64,000 nucleotides of DNA from Deltaproteobacteria bacterium (GTDB lineage Bacteria; Bdellovibrionota; JAJCYS01): positions 165,205 to 229,204 of the forward strand of contig JAJCYS010000008.1 of NCBI GenBank assembly GCA_029262815.1, in the 5' to 3' direction. The notes beneath the pieces were generated by a model. It searched no databases. It had not been told where the DNA came from and saw nothing but the letters and a program-made list of their open reading frames with translations. The position numbers and the translations under genes are program-made. Positions 1 through 8,209 of the stretch are shown here, piece after piece (the stretch's first letter is position 1; every line of letters starts with the position of its first letter).

Positions 1-1258
1 CAATAACGCTATTGTTGGTGGGTTAGAGCTCAATCCTCTAATCCACTGTTTCAAATCATGAAACTGTTGATGCGTTTTTGGTTTATTATGTGTTGTCTCA
101 GCCACCATTTTAAATTTTAGGACTTCGAGTCCCTTGTGATACGAAACAAACTGTAACGAAAGAGGTTCTTCATTCAATTCTAATCTATCGTGTGTGTCTG
201 TTAAATATGACACATCAATCTCGTAGTGTTTGGGAGAGCGTTGTGACAGCTGAACAGGCACATCCACGAATTCAAACTGATCAAATACCCATGGTTTCTT
301 TTTGCCAGATTTTGAACTTACAATCTGGATTCGCTTAAAACTCTGGCTTGTTTCCAAATGAAGCCTTGGATCACCGGTCTTTTTTAAATCTTCAAACCGA
401 GATGGCTCAGGCATATTTAACATTTTGGTCAATCGACTAAACAATAAATTTGATATTCCACTACCATGGTAATAACCCGGCGATGTTAAAGTTTGTGCCA
501 CGCTGTGTTCATAATATACGGTTCCATTTTCAGTACCCACTGTTATTGTTTGACCATGGGATTGGTCCATTTTACTGAACCCAAATTCCAAAATATTTTC
601 ACGAACTGTTTTCGATTGAAAGTTTGAATTTTCAGGCGTTGCATGAAAACTAATATACTTCTGTTGAATATGTCCTGATTTAGGAATTTCAAGTCGCATA
701 TCAGTAACAATTTCCAATTGATCTTTTGCAAACGACGTACCATGCAAACCCGACACGTCTACTTGGTAGAGCGTAGGCCAGGGCAATATCAATCGAGGGT
801 CAAATCCTAATGTAGGTTCCATCATCAAACTTTGGTCCGATTGTGCCCGCTTGAGAAATATAAGCCACGGTTGAATAATTTTGTACCTTGAGGCAATGGG
901 TTCCCCATACGCTTGAGCATTGAACTTTGGGTTCTCCAATGAGTTTTGAACTTCAATTGCTTTGAGATAAAAATGAATTTTAAATGAGGCATCACGCTTA
1001 CTTGTATACGTTATTTGTTCGACCGTTTCTCCGTTTTCACTGACAAGTTTTTTTTCACTCAACGTGAAATGGTTCGTTAAATGTCTGCTCATTTTTTCTA
1101 CAGCAAACACATACACGGCATTTGGGTTGGATTGACGCCAAAGCGCATTCAGATGTGAATGTGGATCACAGTCAAACTGCGCAAGAACATTCAAAGATGA
1201 AAACAGAGAGATGCAGATAATTAATTTCCTTCGGATTTCAAAAGCTTTATTCTTCAAT
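1..1258 (-). CDS. Exported protein of unknown function, 3' end outside window, possible 5' frameshift
   Basis: The minus strand is open from about position 1221 to the left window edge, so the C-terminus is missing. The visible part is over 400 codons with natural composition (residues such as PWPTLYQVDV and SPGYYHGSG). The N-terminal body begins LNVLAQFDCD, which looks like the end of a signal peptide. The hydrophobic part of that signal peptide (KLIICISLF) lies in the neighbouring frame, joined at an A5 run at 1200-1204; in the body frame a stop sits at 1222-1224. Either the gene has a one-base frameshift, or the start is internal (TTG near 1194 or ATG at 1092). No family was recognised. 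It is divergent from the exported protein gene at 1442. Confidence 0.6.
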
Positions 1259-1441
1259 ATGTACAAATACATTCGAGAATTAATATCATAAATTTAGTAT
1301 ATTTAGTATGCTTTTTGCAATTAGATCAGTGTTGGTTTTTTTGGAAGTCATTTTCCTCAGAAATTTCAAACTCTTACGAGAGGTTATTTGCAAATCAATC
1401 ATGATATACTTTTCTATAACCCATACTCAGGAGGAGGATGG

Positions 1442-2482
1442 ATGATGCGTAGTGTTTTCTTGTTGTTACTCTTTTTACCGGTTATCGATGGCTATGCATG
1501 TACGCGTGAGTCGCTCAGAATCCTACAACATCTAAACGAAGCGCATGTGGGAAATCCTATCCCACTCAGGAGATTAAGATTTTTGGATCAAGACATTCCA
1601 AAAGGACAAACTGACTCTATTGATAAATTCCGATCTCAAACAGGCAAAATTGTCGAAACTGTTTCCTTATTTAACCTACCACCGCCACCAAAATTAATCG
1701 TCGCCATCGAAGGGGGATATGATGTGCCTACCATTCTTACCTTTTTTAAAAATTTTGAAACACTCATCATAATCGAACAAAACGCACCTTTTATTACCAA
1801 ACAAACACTCAATGCACCTAAGGGTATATCCCATAATAAATTTGAAGATATCAGCAAAAACACACCGGTAGATCACGGATTCGGCTTAGTCAAACCTGAA
1901 GATATCAAAACACTTAGCAGACAATTTGGCGGCAGCTTGCCTCTCATGCTCAGTAGACTCAGATCTTTTTACCCTGAATTTTTACGAATTCATGAGGTCA
2001 AAACATGGTTCGAAAACGATTTGTGCTCTCACGGCAAACTTTTATTTTCAATAGATCCCGAAGGGGATATGAAACAAACCATGATCTACCTTAACGCTGA
2101 CATCACCACGCGAAGTCAGGCATCCCCCGGAAACGTTTCATTCGAAACACACATTCGATCGAGCACAACCAACAATCGTGATTTCCCGATGCATCTCTTT
2201 GAAGAAACATCTGCCGTTTTCTCGCGCGGCGCCGTGAGAGATCCTTCACTGAGTACAAAACTGGCAACTTTAAAAACCTATCTTGAAGCAAACAACGGAT
2301 TGCTTGTCGAAGGCAAAAATCCCGACACACAACAGTGGGAAGTCATGCGAGATGAAAAAAACTCAGCACTCAATCCAAACGTAAGTAATACATATGAAAA
2401 CTTACAAGATCTACATGGCCGGCACAAAGGTATTCGCGTTACGCAATTTCAAAAACCCAATACTTCACTTACCGAACCTTAA
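1442..2482 (+). CDS. Exported hypothetical protein
   Basis: The start at 1442 (or 1445) is preferred over an upstream in-frame ATG at 1388, because a strong GGAGGAGG ribosome binding site lies at 1431-1437. The product, about 346 residues, opens with a classical signal sequence (MRSVFLLLLFLP) ending near GYAC, so it is probably periplasmic or surface exposed. The mature part has no motif I recognise; it contains a PPPPK stretch and mixed alpha/beta-like composition. Its 3' end overlaps the convergent oxidoreductase gene by 14 bases. Function unknown. Confidence 0.7.
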   Translation: MMRSVFLLLLFLPVIDGYACTRESLRILQHLNEAHVGNPIPLRRLRFLDQDIPKGQTDSIDKFRSQTGKIVETVSLFNLPPPPKLIVAIEGGYDVPTILTFFKNFETLIIIEQNAPFITKQTLNAPKGISHNKFEDISKNTPVDHGFGLVKPEDIKTLSRQFGGSLPLMLSRLRSFYPEFLRIHEVKTWFENDLCSHGKLLFSIDPEGDMKQTMIYLNADITTRSQASPGNVSFETHIRSSTTNNRDFPMHLFEETSAVFSRGAVRDPSLSTKLATLKTYLEANNGLLVEGKNPDTQQWEVMRDEKNSALNPNVSNTYENLQDLHGRHKGIRVTQFQKPNTSLTEP

Positions 2483-3419
2483 GCACAACCTTTCCACGTG
2501 TCCGTTCAGTTTGAAGCTGCTCAAGCGCATCCTGATACTGTTCAAAAGGAATTTCTTGTACATAGGGTGGTTTTAAATGACCTTGATCAATTAACGATCC
2601 TACTTTTTCAAGTTGGGAGCGATTAGGTGCCACAAACACAAATCCCGTCTGGATACCATGTTCTTCAGCTTTATCCTTGTCAGGTTTATTCACAATCCCA
2701 ACTAGATACCCTTCTTCCTTGACCAAATCAAAACTACTTTCTAGCGTTTCACCCCCGACCCCATCAAACACAATATCCACACCATGAGGTTCCAGATCAT
2801 GCATCACTGTAGATACAGGATCTTTCGTATAATCGATAGCCACATCTGCACCTAATCCATATACATATTCATGATTCACACGTCTTGTTGTGGTGTATAC
2901 TTTGGCTCCTGCATACTTGGCGAGTTGGACAGCCATACTACCCACACCACCAGCTCCTGCATGAATCAACACCGTCTGAGCAGGTTGCAGCCGCGCAATT
3001 TCAAACAACCCTTGCCAAGCCGTTAAGGCAACGAGTGGAATGGCAGCTGCTTCTGCGAACGTTATGGTTTTGGGCATCACGGCTACCATGTTTTCATACG
3101 CCGTAATGTACTCCGCGTAAGTGCCTTGTTGTACAGTTGGCTTTCGACAGTATGAAAAGACATGATCCCCAACTGCCAAAGACGAAACAGCCGAACCTAC
3201 TTCTCGTACCACACCTGAAACATCCCAACCTGGCGTCAGCGGAAACTCATGAGGCAAGACTTTTTTTAGAAACCCTGCAACAGATTTCCAATCAACCGGA
3301 TTGACACCCGCATAGGACACTTCAATCAACACTTCATCATCCTGGGGTACGGGCATCGGACACTCTTTAAATGCCAAATCTGTAATTTTTCCGAAATTTT
3401 CTGCTACAACAGCCTTCAT
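2469..3419 (-). CDS. NADP-dependent zinc-less quinone oxidoreductase (MDR superfamily)
   Basis: The protein of about 316 residues starts MKAVVAENFG, typical of medium-chain dehydrogenase/reductases of the quinone reductase branch. A GGGGGA ribosome binding site precedes the ATG at 3419, so the longer frame to 3515 is not favoured. Visible motifs are the GroES-like N-terminal domain (AGVNPVDWK), PGWDVSGVV, and the Rossmann NADP-binding loop HAGAGGVGSMAVQLAK. The usual zinc-ligand cysteines are not evident. It probably reduces quinones or enones with NADPH in the cytoplasm. The exact substrate cannot be read from the sequence. Confidence 0.85.
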   Translation of the reverse strand: MKAVVAENFGKITDLAFKECPMPVPQDDEVLIEVSYAGVNPVDWKSVAGFLKKVLPHEFPLTPGWDVSGVVREVGSAVSSLAVGDHVFSYCRKPTVQQGTYAEYITAYENMVAVMPKTITFAEAAAIPLVALTAWQGLFEIARLQPAQTVLIHAGAGGVGSMAVQLAKYAGAKVYTTTRRVNHEYVYGLGADVAIDYTKDPVSTVMHDLEPHGVDIVFDGVGGETLESSFDLVKEEGYLVGIVNKPDKDKAEEHGIQTGFVFVAPNRSQLEKVGSLIDQGHLKPPYVQEIPFEQYQDALEQLQTERTRGKVVLKVR

Positions 3420-3560
3420 TTGGTCCCCCGATCGTGCCCTTGAATAATACCAGCCTAGGCTACCAAAGAACCCGATCCTAAAAAAGCGCTTTCTTTTTAA
3501 CCAAAAACCTGACACAGTTGAGTGAGCTATTTCGTTGATCCAACAACGAAATTCGAGAAT

Positions 3561-4439
3561 ATGACGATGGTTGTACCTTTATCTATCACATTAGCAATTG
3601 TATTTTGGGCCTCGGCATTCCCAGGTATTCGGGTTGGCTTAGCAGACTACTCTCCATTCCATCTTGCCCTATTTCGATTTTTGATTGCCTCAGCCCTTTT
3701 TATCGTTATCGCATATTTTAAAAAAATTCCCATCCCCAAAAAAGAAGACTGGCCTCGCATTATGATTGTGGGATTTTTTGGAATTACAATTTACAACATT
3801 GGCTTAAACTGGGGTGAAGTCTATGTCACTTCTGCATCCGCCAGTTTTATTATTAATATGGTCCCACTCATCACCGCAATTCTATCCATAGCACTACTCG
3901 GCGAGTCTTTCTCGAAAGCCTCTTGGACCGGAACTTTTGTTTGCTTTTTGGGTGTGACATTTATTGCACTAGGTGAAAGCCATGCTTTTCAATTCAACAA
4001 AGGCCTCTTACTTGTACTATGTGCCGCATTTGCACAAAGTCTGTATTTCATCCTTCAAAAACCTCTGCTCATAAAATATGGCAGCCTCCCTGTGGTCAGT
4101 TACGCCATGTGGACTGGCACCTTGCCCTTACTCTTATTTACACCCGGATTATTCGACAGTATTTCAATGGCCTCGACACACAGCACTTTGACTGTCATCT
4201 ACCTAGGCATCTTCCCTGCAGCATGCGCATTTTTGTGTTGGTCTGTTGCACTCAAACACCTCACAGCTGCACACTGTTCAACCTACATGTATTTCCTTCC
4301 CCTTGGATCTGTCATTATTGCGTATTTTTGGCTTAATGAACTCCCCTCCTTCACAGCCCTGATAGGCGGTGGCATAGTGGTTCTCGGTTTGCTAATAGCC
4401 AAATTTCCTTTCAGACGAAGTTCTTTTTTAAAAAGCTAA
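3561..4439 (+). CDS. EamA/DMT-family inner-membrane transporter
   Basis: The product of about 292 residues is almost entirely hydrophobic with some ten membrane segments, in the two-fold repeated EamA arrangement. It begins MTMVVPLSITLAIVFWASAFPG, where the WASAFPGIRVGL signature of drug/metabolite exporters is clear. Each half ends in a conserved stretch (LLGESFSKASW; LNELPSFTALIGG). A GTG start at 3522 would add 13 residues; the ATG at 3561 fits the family length better, but its ribosome binding site is weak. The substrate is unknown; amino acids or metabolites are typical for the family. The FAD monooxygenase gene follows after about 30 bases. Confidence 0.88.
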   Translation: MTMVVPLSITLAIVFWASAFPGIRVGLADYSPFHLALFRFLIASALFIVIAYFKKIPIPKKEDWPRIMIVGFFGITIYNIGLNWGEVYVTSASASFIINMVPLITAILSIALLGESFSKASWTGTFVCFLGVTFIALGESHAFQFNKGLLLVLCAAFAQSLYFILQKPLLIKYGSLPVVSYAMWTGTLPLLLFTPGLFDSISMASTHSTLTVIYLGIFPAACAFLCWSVALKHLTAAHCSTYMYFLPLGSVIIAYFWLNELPSFTALIGGGIVVLGLLIAKFPFRRSSFLKS

Positions 4440-4470
4440 TTTTTAGGAGTTTTAATCCCGAATAGTCCAT

Positions 4471-5574
4471 ATGAGTTTAAAGTCACCAATTGTCATTTCG
4501 GGTGCAGGTATTGGCGGACTCACCTTGGCTCAAGCTCTAAAATCTTACAACCTCCCTTTTGCACTTTATGAACAAACGCCCGAGCTTTTACCTATAGGCG
4601 CTGGCATCACGATTCAAAGTAACGCGACCAAAATTTTAGAGCCACTCAATCTAATTGACCCTATTGTCAAAGCGGGTACACTCATTCATGAACTACATCT
4701 CCATACCCACACAGGCAAACTTCTCAACAAAGCATCCTTAGAAAAGCGTAGCCACCCCACTGTTGGAATTCACAGAGGCAAACTTCAACAGATTTTGAGC
4801 ACTGGGCTTGAATCTCTAAATCTTGGCAATCAAGTAACAGGATTTTCCGAAATAAACGGTCAACCACTCTTACATACAAACCATAATAAAAACATTCCAG
4901 GCTGCTTAGGCGTAGCCGCTGACGGCATCCATTCAGCTATTCGAAAGCAAATGACAAACGATACCCTCAGATACTCTGGTTACACATCTTGGCGAGGCAT
5001 TTGCAAAGATCCTGGCAATGTACTTGAAAGACACTTGGCCATTGAAAGTTGGGGCCCAGGCATACGGCTTGGCAGATTGTATATTGATCATGATCATATT
5101 TATTGGTATGCCACGCACAACCAACCCTCTGGAGAGACCCTGCTCGAACCGAAAGCATTTCTAAACGATTTATTTCAAGAATGGGACCCGAAGGTCATTG
5201 CACTCATCGAAGCTACTGAGGAATCGCAAATCATTCAGGCTGATATTTTTGATCGAAAACCCATTCAATGTTGGCATAGCGGAAATGTGCTTCTATTAGG
5301 AGATGCCGCACATCCCATGACACCAAACATGGGACAAGGCGGGTGCCAAGCCATAGAAGATGCGATGGTGCTTGCTCAGGCAATCAAAGATCATGCTCCA
5401 AATATGAACCTAGCCATTCAAACGTATGAACATGAGCGAGTCAAACGCGCAAATTGGTTTGTGACCCGATCCTTCCGAATCGGACAAATGGGGCAACTCG
5501 AGAATAAACTGCTCCGCTGGATGAGAGATTTAAGCACCCAACTCACACCTTTTGAATTTATTATGCCAGAGTGA
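4471..5574 (+). CDS. FAD-dependent monooxygenase (class A flavoprotein hydroxylase)
   Basis: The 367-residue protein has the FAD-binding Rossmann motif GAGIGGLTLAQAL near residues 11-23, the mid-sequence DG motif (GVAADGIHSAIRK), and the second FAD motif GDAAHPMTPNMGQGGCQAIEDA near residue 275. These three motifs define the UbiH/PHBH/zeaxanthin-epoxidase-like hydroxylases, which use NAD(P)H and O2. The position directly after an exporter gene suggests a two-gene transcription unit, but the substrate is not predictable. An AGGAG lies over 20 bases upstream of this ATG, so the start is not certain. The stop is immediately followed by the long hairpin at 5577. Confidence 0.88.
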   Translation: MSLKSPIVISGAGIGGLTLAQALKSYNLPFALYEQTPELLPIGAGITIQSNATKILEPLNLIDPIVKAGTLIHELHLHTHTGKLLNKASLEKRSHPTVGIHRGKLQQILSTGLESLNLGNQVTGFSEINGQPLLHTNHNKNIPGCLGVAADGIHSAIRKQMTNDTLRYSGYTSWRGICKDPGNVLERHLAIESWGPGIRLGRLYIDHDHIYWYATHNQPSGETLLEPKAFLNDLFQEWDPKVIALIEATEESQIIQADIFDRKPIQCWHSGNVLLLGDAAHPMTPNMGQGGCQAIEDAMVLAQAIKDHAPNMNLAIQTYEHERVKRANWFVTRSFRIGQMGQLENKLLRWMRDLSTQLTPFEFIMPE

Positions 5575-5576
5575 CA

Positions 5577-5755
5577 AGAACCGGTCTCATAAATAACTTC
5601 TATTCCGATCAGCTGCAATCTGTCTAGCCTCGTCGTTCTCGGTAAAAAATGTTCTCGATGGCCAATAAGGCCACCTCCGAGCATTTTTTACCTGCGGCCT
5701 TGAGGCTACAGATTTCGCTTGATCTCATTGCGAAGTTATTTATGAGACCGGTTCT
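5577..5755. repeat. 179-bp long imperfect palindrome (MITE-like or giant bidirectional hairpin)
   Basis: The outer 24 bases (5577-5600, AGAACCGGTCTCATAAATAA...) are perfectly complementary to 5732-5755. The two inner 63-base arms are also largely complementary (for example GGTAAAAAATG against CATTTTTTACC, and GGCC AATAA GGCC at the tip), so the whole stretch folds into one hairpin. It exactly fills the space between two convergent genes and overlaps the stop codon of the DUF3179 gene. No clear target-site duplication was seen. It may be a non-autonomous mobile element, a bidirectional terminator, or both. Confidence 0.85.
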
Positions 5756-6677
5756 ATTTATATATTTTCGCTTTAGGATAGAATGTTTTCAGCGCAAACC
5801 AATATCCCGTCATACACGTCACTTCCTCATCTGAACGACATGTCATCACACGATCTTTAATGTTATATGTAATCGAGATTTTCTGACCAGATACATTGAT
5901 ACTCAAATTATTTTTATGTTTGGGCAACACCGAAATCGGAACTAACATTTGACTTGTCCCTACTTCGACAAATAATGTCCATGTTTTTAGAGGCACAGAT
6001 CGATCAATCTGATGTACATCAAAATAAAGCACGTTACTCCGCTCATATCCAGCATAGGGATCTTGATTATATTCTCGATCATATCCAGTGTTTAGCGAAA
6101 GCACCTGGGCTTTGGGATGCTTAGTTACAATATCCTTGAACATGACTAGTTTAGAAGGAAAAACACGCAATGAAGCATCCTTATGGGTCCCTGTCACTCC
6201 CTTTCTCATAATTTGAGACCAAAGTGATTCCGTTTGGTGATCGTATAAAAGAACATCACTTTGATATAGCAACCCCGAAACACCAAATGTAAGTTTTTTG
6301 TTTTTATAACCCGAATGAAACACAACACCAGTTCCACAGAGTGGGCAATAGGTCACAACAATAGGCTCCCCACCGAGTGTATCGTTTACTATTTCGTGCC
6401 AATTTAGAATAGAAATGGGATACACTTTCACAAGGTCCCCTTTCTGAACAACTATCACACGCTCATTGAGACCAAAATCAATTTTGGCCCGTTGAACAGA
6501 TGAAAAAATAGGGTGGAGCAATGCCGGTATGCCATCTCTAGGTGGCCCACCTTTTAAAATCGGAGAGATGTTGGCCCCCTGAAGTTCAAATCCATTCAAG
6601 GTCTTCGCGACCAGTTCGCCACACCCTAAAAGGGAAACTACGCCCCATACAAACCAAAATGTACCCAACCGACTCAT
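5754..6677 (-). CDS. DUF3179 domain-containing exported protein
   Basis: The 307-residue product has an N-terminal hydrophobic signal ending VSLLGCG, a possible lipoprotein box. The body carries the DUF3179 hallmarks: IPALLHP, LGGEPIVVTYCPLCGTGVVF with its CxxC pair, GLLYQSDVLLYD, and SLWSQ. The family is widespread and its biochemical role is not established; the CPLC pair could bind a metal or act in redox chemistry. The stop codon lies in the arm of the hairpin at 5577-5755. The start is divergent from the MurL-like gene, with only about 70 bases between them for both promoters. Confidence 0.85.
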   Translation of the reverse strand: MSRLGTFWFVWGVVSLLGCGELVAKTLNGFELQGANISPILKGGPPRDGIPALLHPIFSSVQRAKIDFGLNERVIVVQKGDLVKVYPISILNWHEIVNDTLGGEPIVVTYCPLCGTGVVFHSGYKNKKLTFGVSGLLYQSDVLLYDHQTESLWSQIMRKGVTGTHKDASLRVFPSKLVMFKDIVTKHPKAQVLSLNTGYDREYNQDPYAGYERSNVLYFDVHQIDRSVPLKTWTLFVEVGTSQMLVPISVLPKHKNNLSINVSGQKISITYNIKDRVMTCRSDEEVTCMTGYWFALKTFYPKAKIYK

Positions 6678-6748
6678 CAGTATCGTATCGTTGTAAATCG
6701 CACTAATATTGAGATTTATATTGTAAGACTTTGAAAATACGCTGTTTT

Positions 6749-8209
6749 ATGATACGAAAAAATTCTATGCTCACACTGTCGATTACCTCTTTTACGCGTA
6801 CGAATGATACGCTTTCATTCCTATTCACCGTGGACAACCTGTCTTTCCGTACAGCACTTAAGTATGACAGTGTGAGTTTTTTCGAATTAGAAACACGATT
6901 CAGCTTTGAGTTCATGGAACACATCTACTTTCACATCGCTGCATTTGAAATCAATAAACTCGCTAGTCTCAAACCTGACGTCTTAGAACTTGGTCCATTT
7001 TCAAAATTTTACACACCTGAGATTGAAACCTTATGGCGAACGTTATTCAAGAATATTTGGGCTGAGTGGCGTTACAAAAATCAATGTCCATTTTATCGCG
7101 GACCTAAAATTACAGCCCAGTTTTCAAAAACATCATTCGAGCCCTGCACACGAGAGAATCTTTCTCTAAATCCACTTTTGTTTTGCGGGGGTGGTAAAGA
7201 TAGTTTGGTCAGCATGGCACTACTTGAACAGTGCTCGTTTCAATATGATACCTTAGCTTATGCGCATAGCATTTACGGGCCCTTCGAAAAACAACATGCC
7301 CTCATCAACCAACTCACACAGCATTTTTCGCCTCAAAATTCACATCGAATGTGGGTATCAGATTCTTTTTACGACATCACTACCGAATTCCTGTTTTCAA
7401 AATTTCAGATAAAAAGTCTTACAGCTGGAGAAACACCCAGTTCACTGTTCGCCAGTTTGCCTATCGCTTTGTACCATAACCACAGCCACCTTATACTCGG
7501 ACATGAACGCAGTGCAGATAAAGGCAATTTTATTTGGGATAAAACAGGTGAAGAAGTCAACCACCAATGGGGCAAGTCATCAGAGGCAGAACATCTTATT
7601 AACGACTATATACAATCACATTTGATAAAAGATTTACATTATTTCAGCATCCTAAAACCTATCTACGATACAGGCATTTTTTCTCTTCTATCGCATTTAC
7701 CCAAGGGTGTTGAGCACACACACTCTTGCAACCTCATCAAACCTTGGTGCCAAAAATGCGCAAAATGTGCCTATGTATGGCTCATGTATATGGCGTACTT
7801 ACCAAAGGATCAGGTCGACGCTATTTTTAATAAAAATCTCTTTGATGTCCCCGAGAATATGCGTTGGTTCAAACAGCTTTTAGGCCTGGATGCTCACACG
7901 CCATTCGAGTGTATCGGTGAGGTTCCGGAAGTCAGGCTTGCTTTTAAACGATGCCACGAAAAAGGAGTGTCAGGCAAGGCTATGGATTTATTTATTCGTG
8001 ACTGCTCTGATAGCATCCAACCTGAAGTTCTCCATGAATATTTCTCTGTTCACACTGGTTTAACTAATTTTCCTGAACCTTTTCGAAACCACATTATCCC
8101 ATTGATGAAAAAAATAATTCTTCAGTCAAAAGACAGACTTTTTCCTTCTTCGAATATAAACCCACCCTTGAACCACCATATGCAGCAAAATACCAAACAC
8201 ACAGAATAA
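6749..8209 (+). CDS. PP-loop ATP-dependent enzyme resembling MurL (UDP-MurNAc-L-Ala-L-Glu epimerase)
   Basis: The product of about 486 residues contains a PP-loop-type nucleotide motif, LLFCGGGKDSLVS, about one third along. It also has a GHERSADKGN stretch and a cysteine-rich CNLIKPWCQKCAKCAYVW segment that could bind metal. The size and the GGGKDS motif fit MurL, which in Xanthomonas epimerises the L-Glu of UDP-MurNAc-L-Ala-L-Glu in an ATP-dependent way and replaces glutamate racemase. This assignment is from memory of the family and is tentative; a generic PP-loop protein is the alternative. A TTG start at 6731 is possible, but the ATG at 6749 is preferred. The 3' end overlaps the convergent Lnt-like gene by 84 bases. 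Confidence 0.55.
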   Translation: MIRKNSMLTLSITSFTRTNDTLSFLFTVDNLSFRTALKYDSVSFFELETRFSFEFMEHIYFHIAAFEINKLASLKPDVLELGPFSKFYTPEIETLWRTLFKNIWAEWRYKNQCPFYRGPKITAQFSKTSFEPCTRENLSLNPLLFCGGGKDSLVSMALLEQCSFQYDTLAYAHSIYGPFEKQHALINQLTQHFSPQNSHRMWVSDSFYDITTEFLFSKFQIKSLTAGETPSSLFASLPIALYHNHSHLILGHERSADKGNFIWDKTGEEVNHQWGKSSEAEHLINDYIQSHLIKDLHYFSILKPIYDTGIFSLLSHLPKGVEHTHSCNLIKPWCQKCAKCAYVWLMYMAYLPKDQVDAIFNKNLFDVPENMRWFKQLLGLDAHTPFECIGEVPEVRLAFKRCHEKGVSGKAMDLFIRDCSDSIQPEVLHEYFSVHTGLTNFPEPFRNHIIPLMKKIILQSKDRLFPSSNINPPLNHHMQQNTKHTE

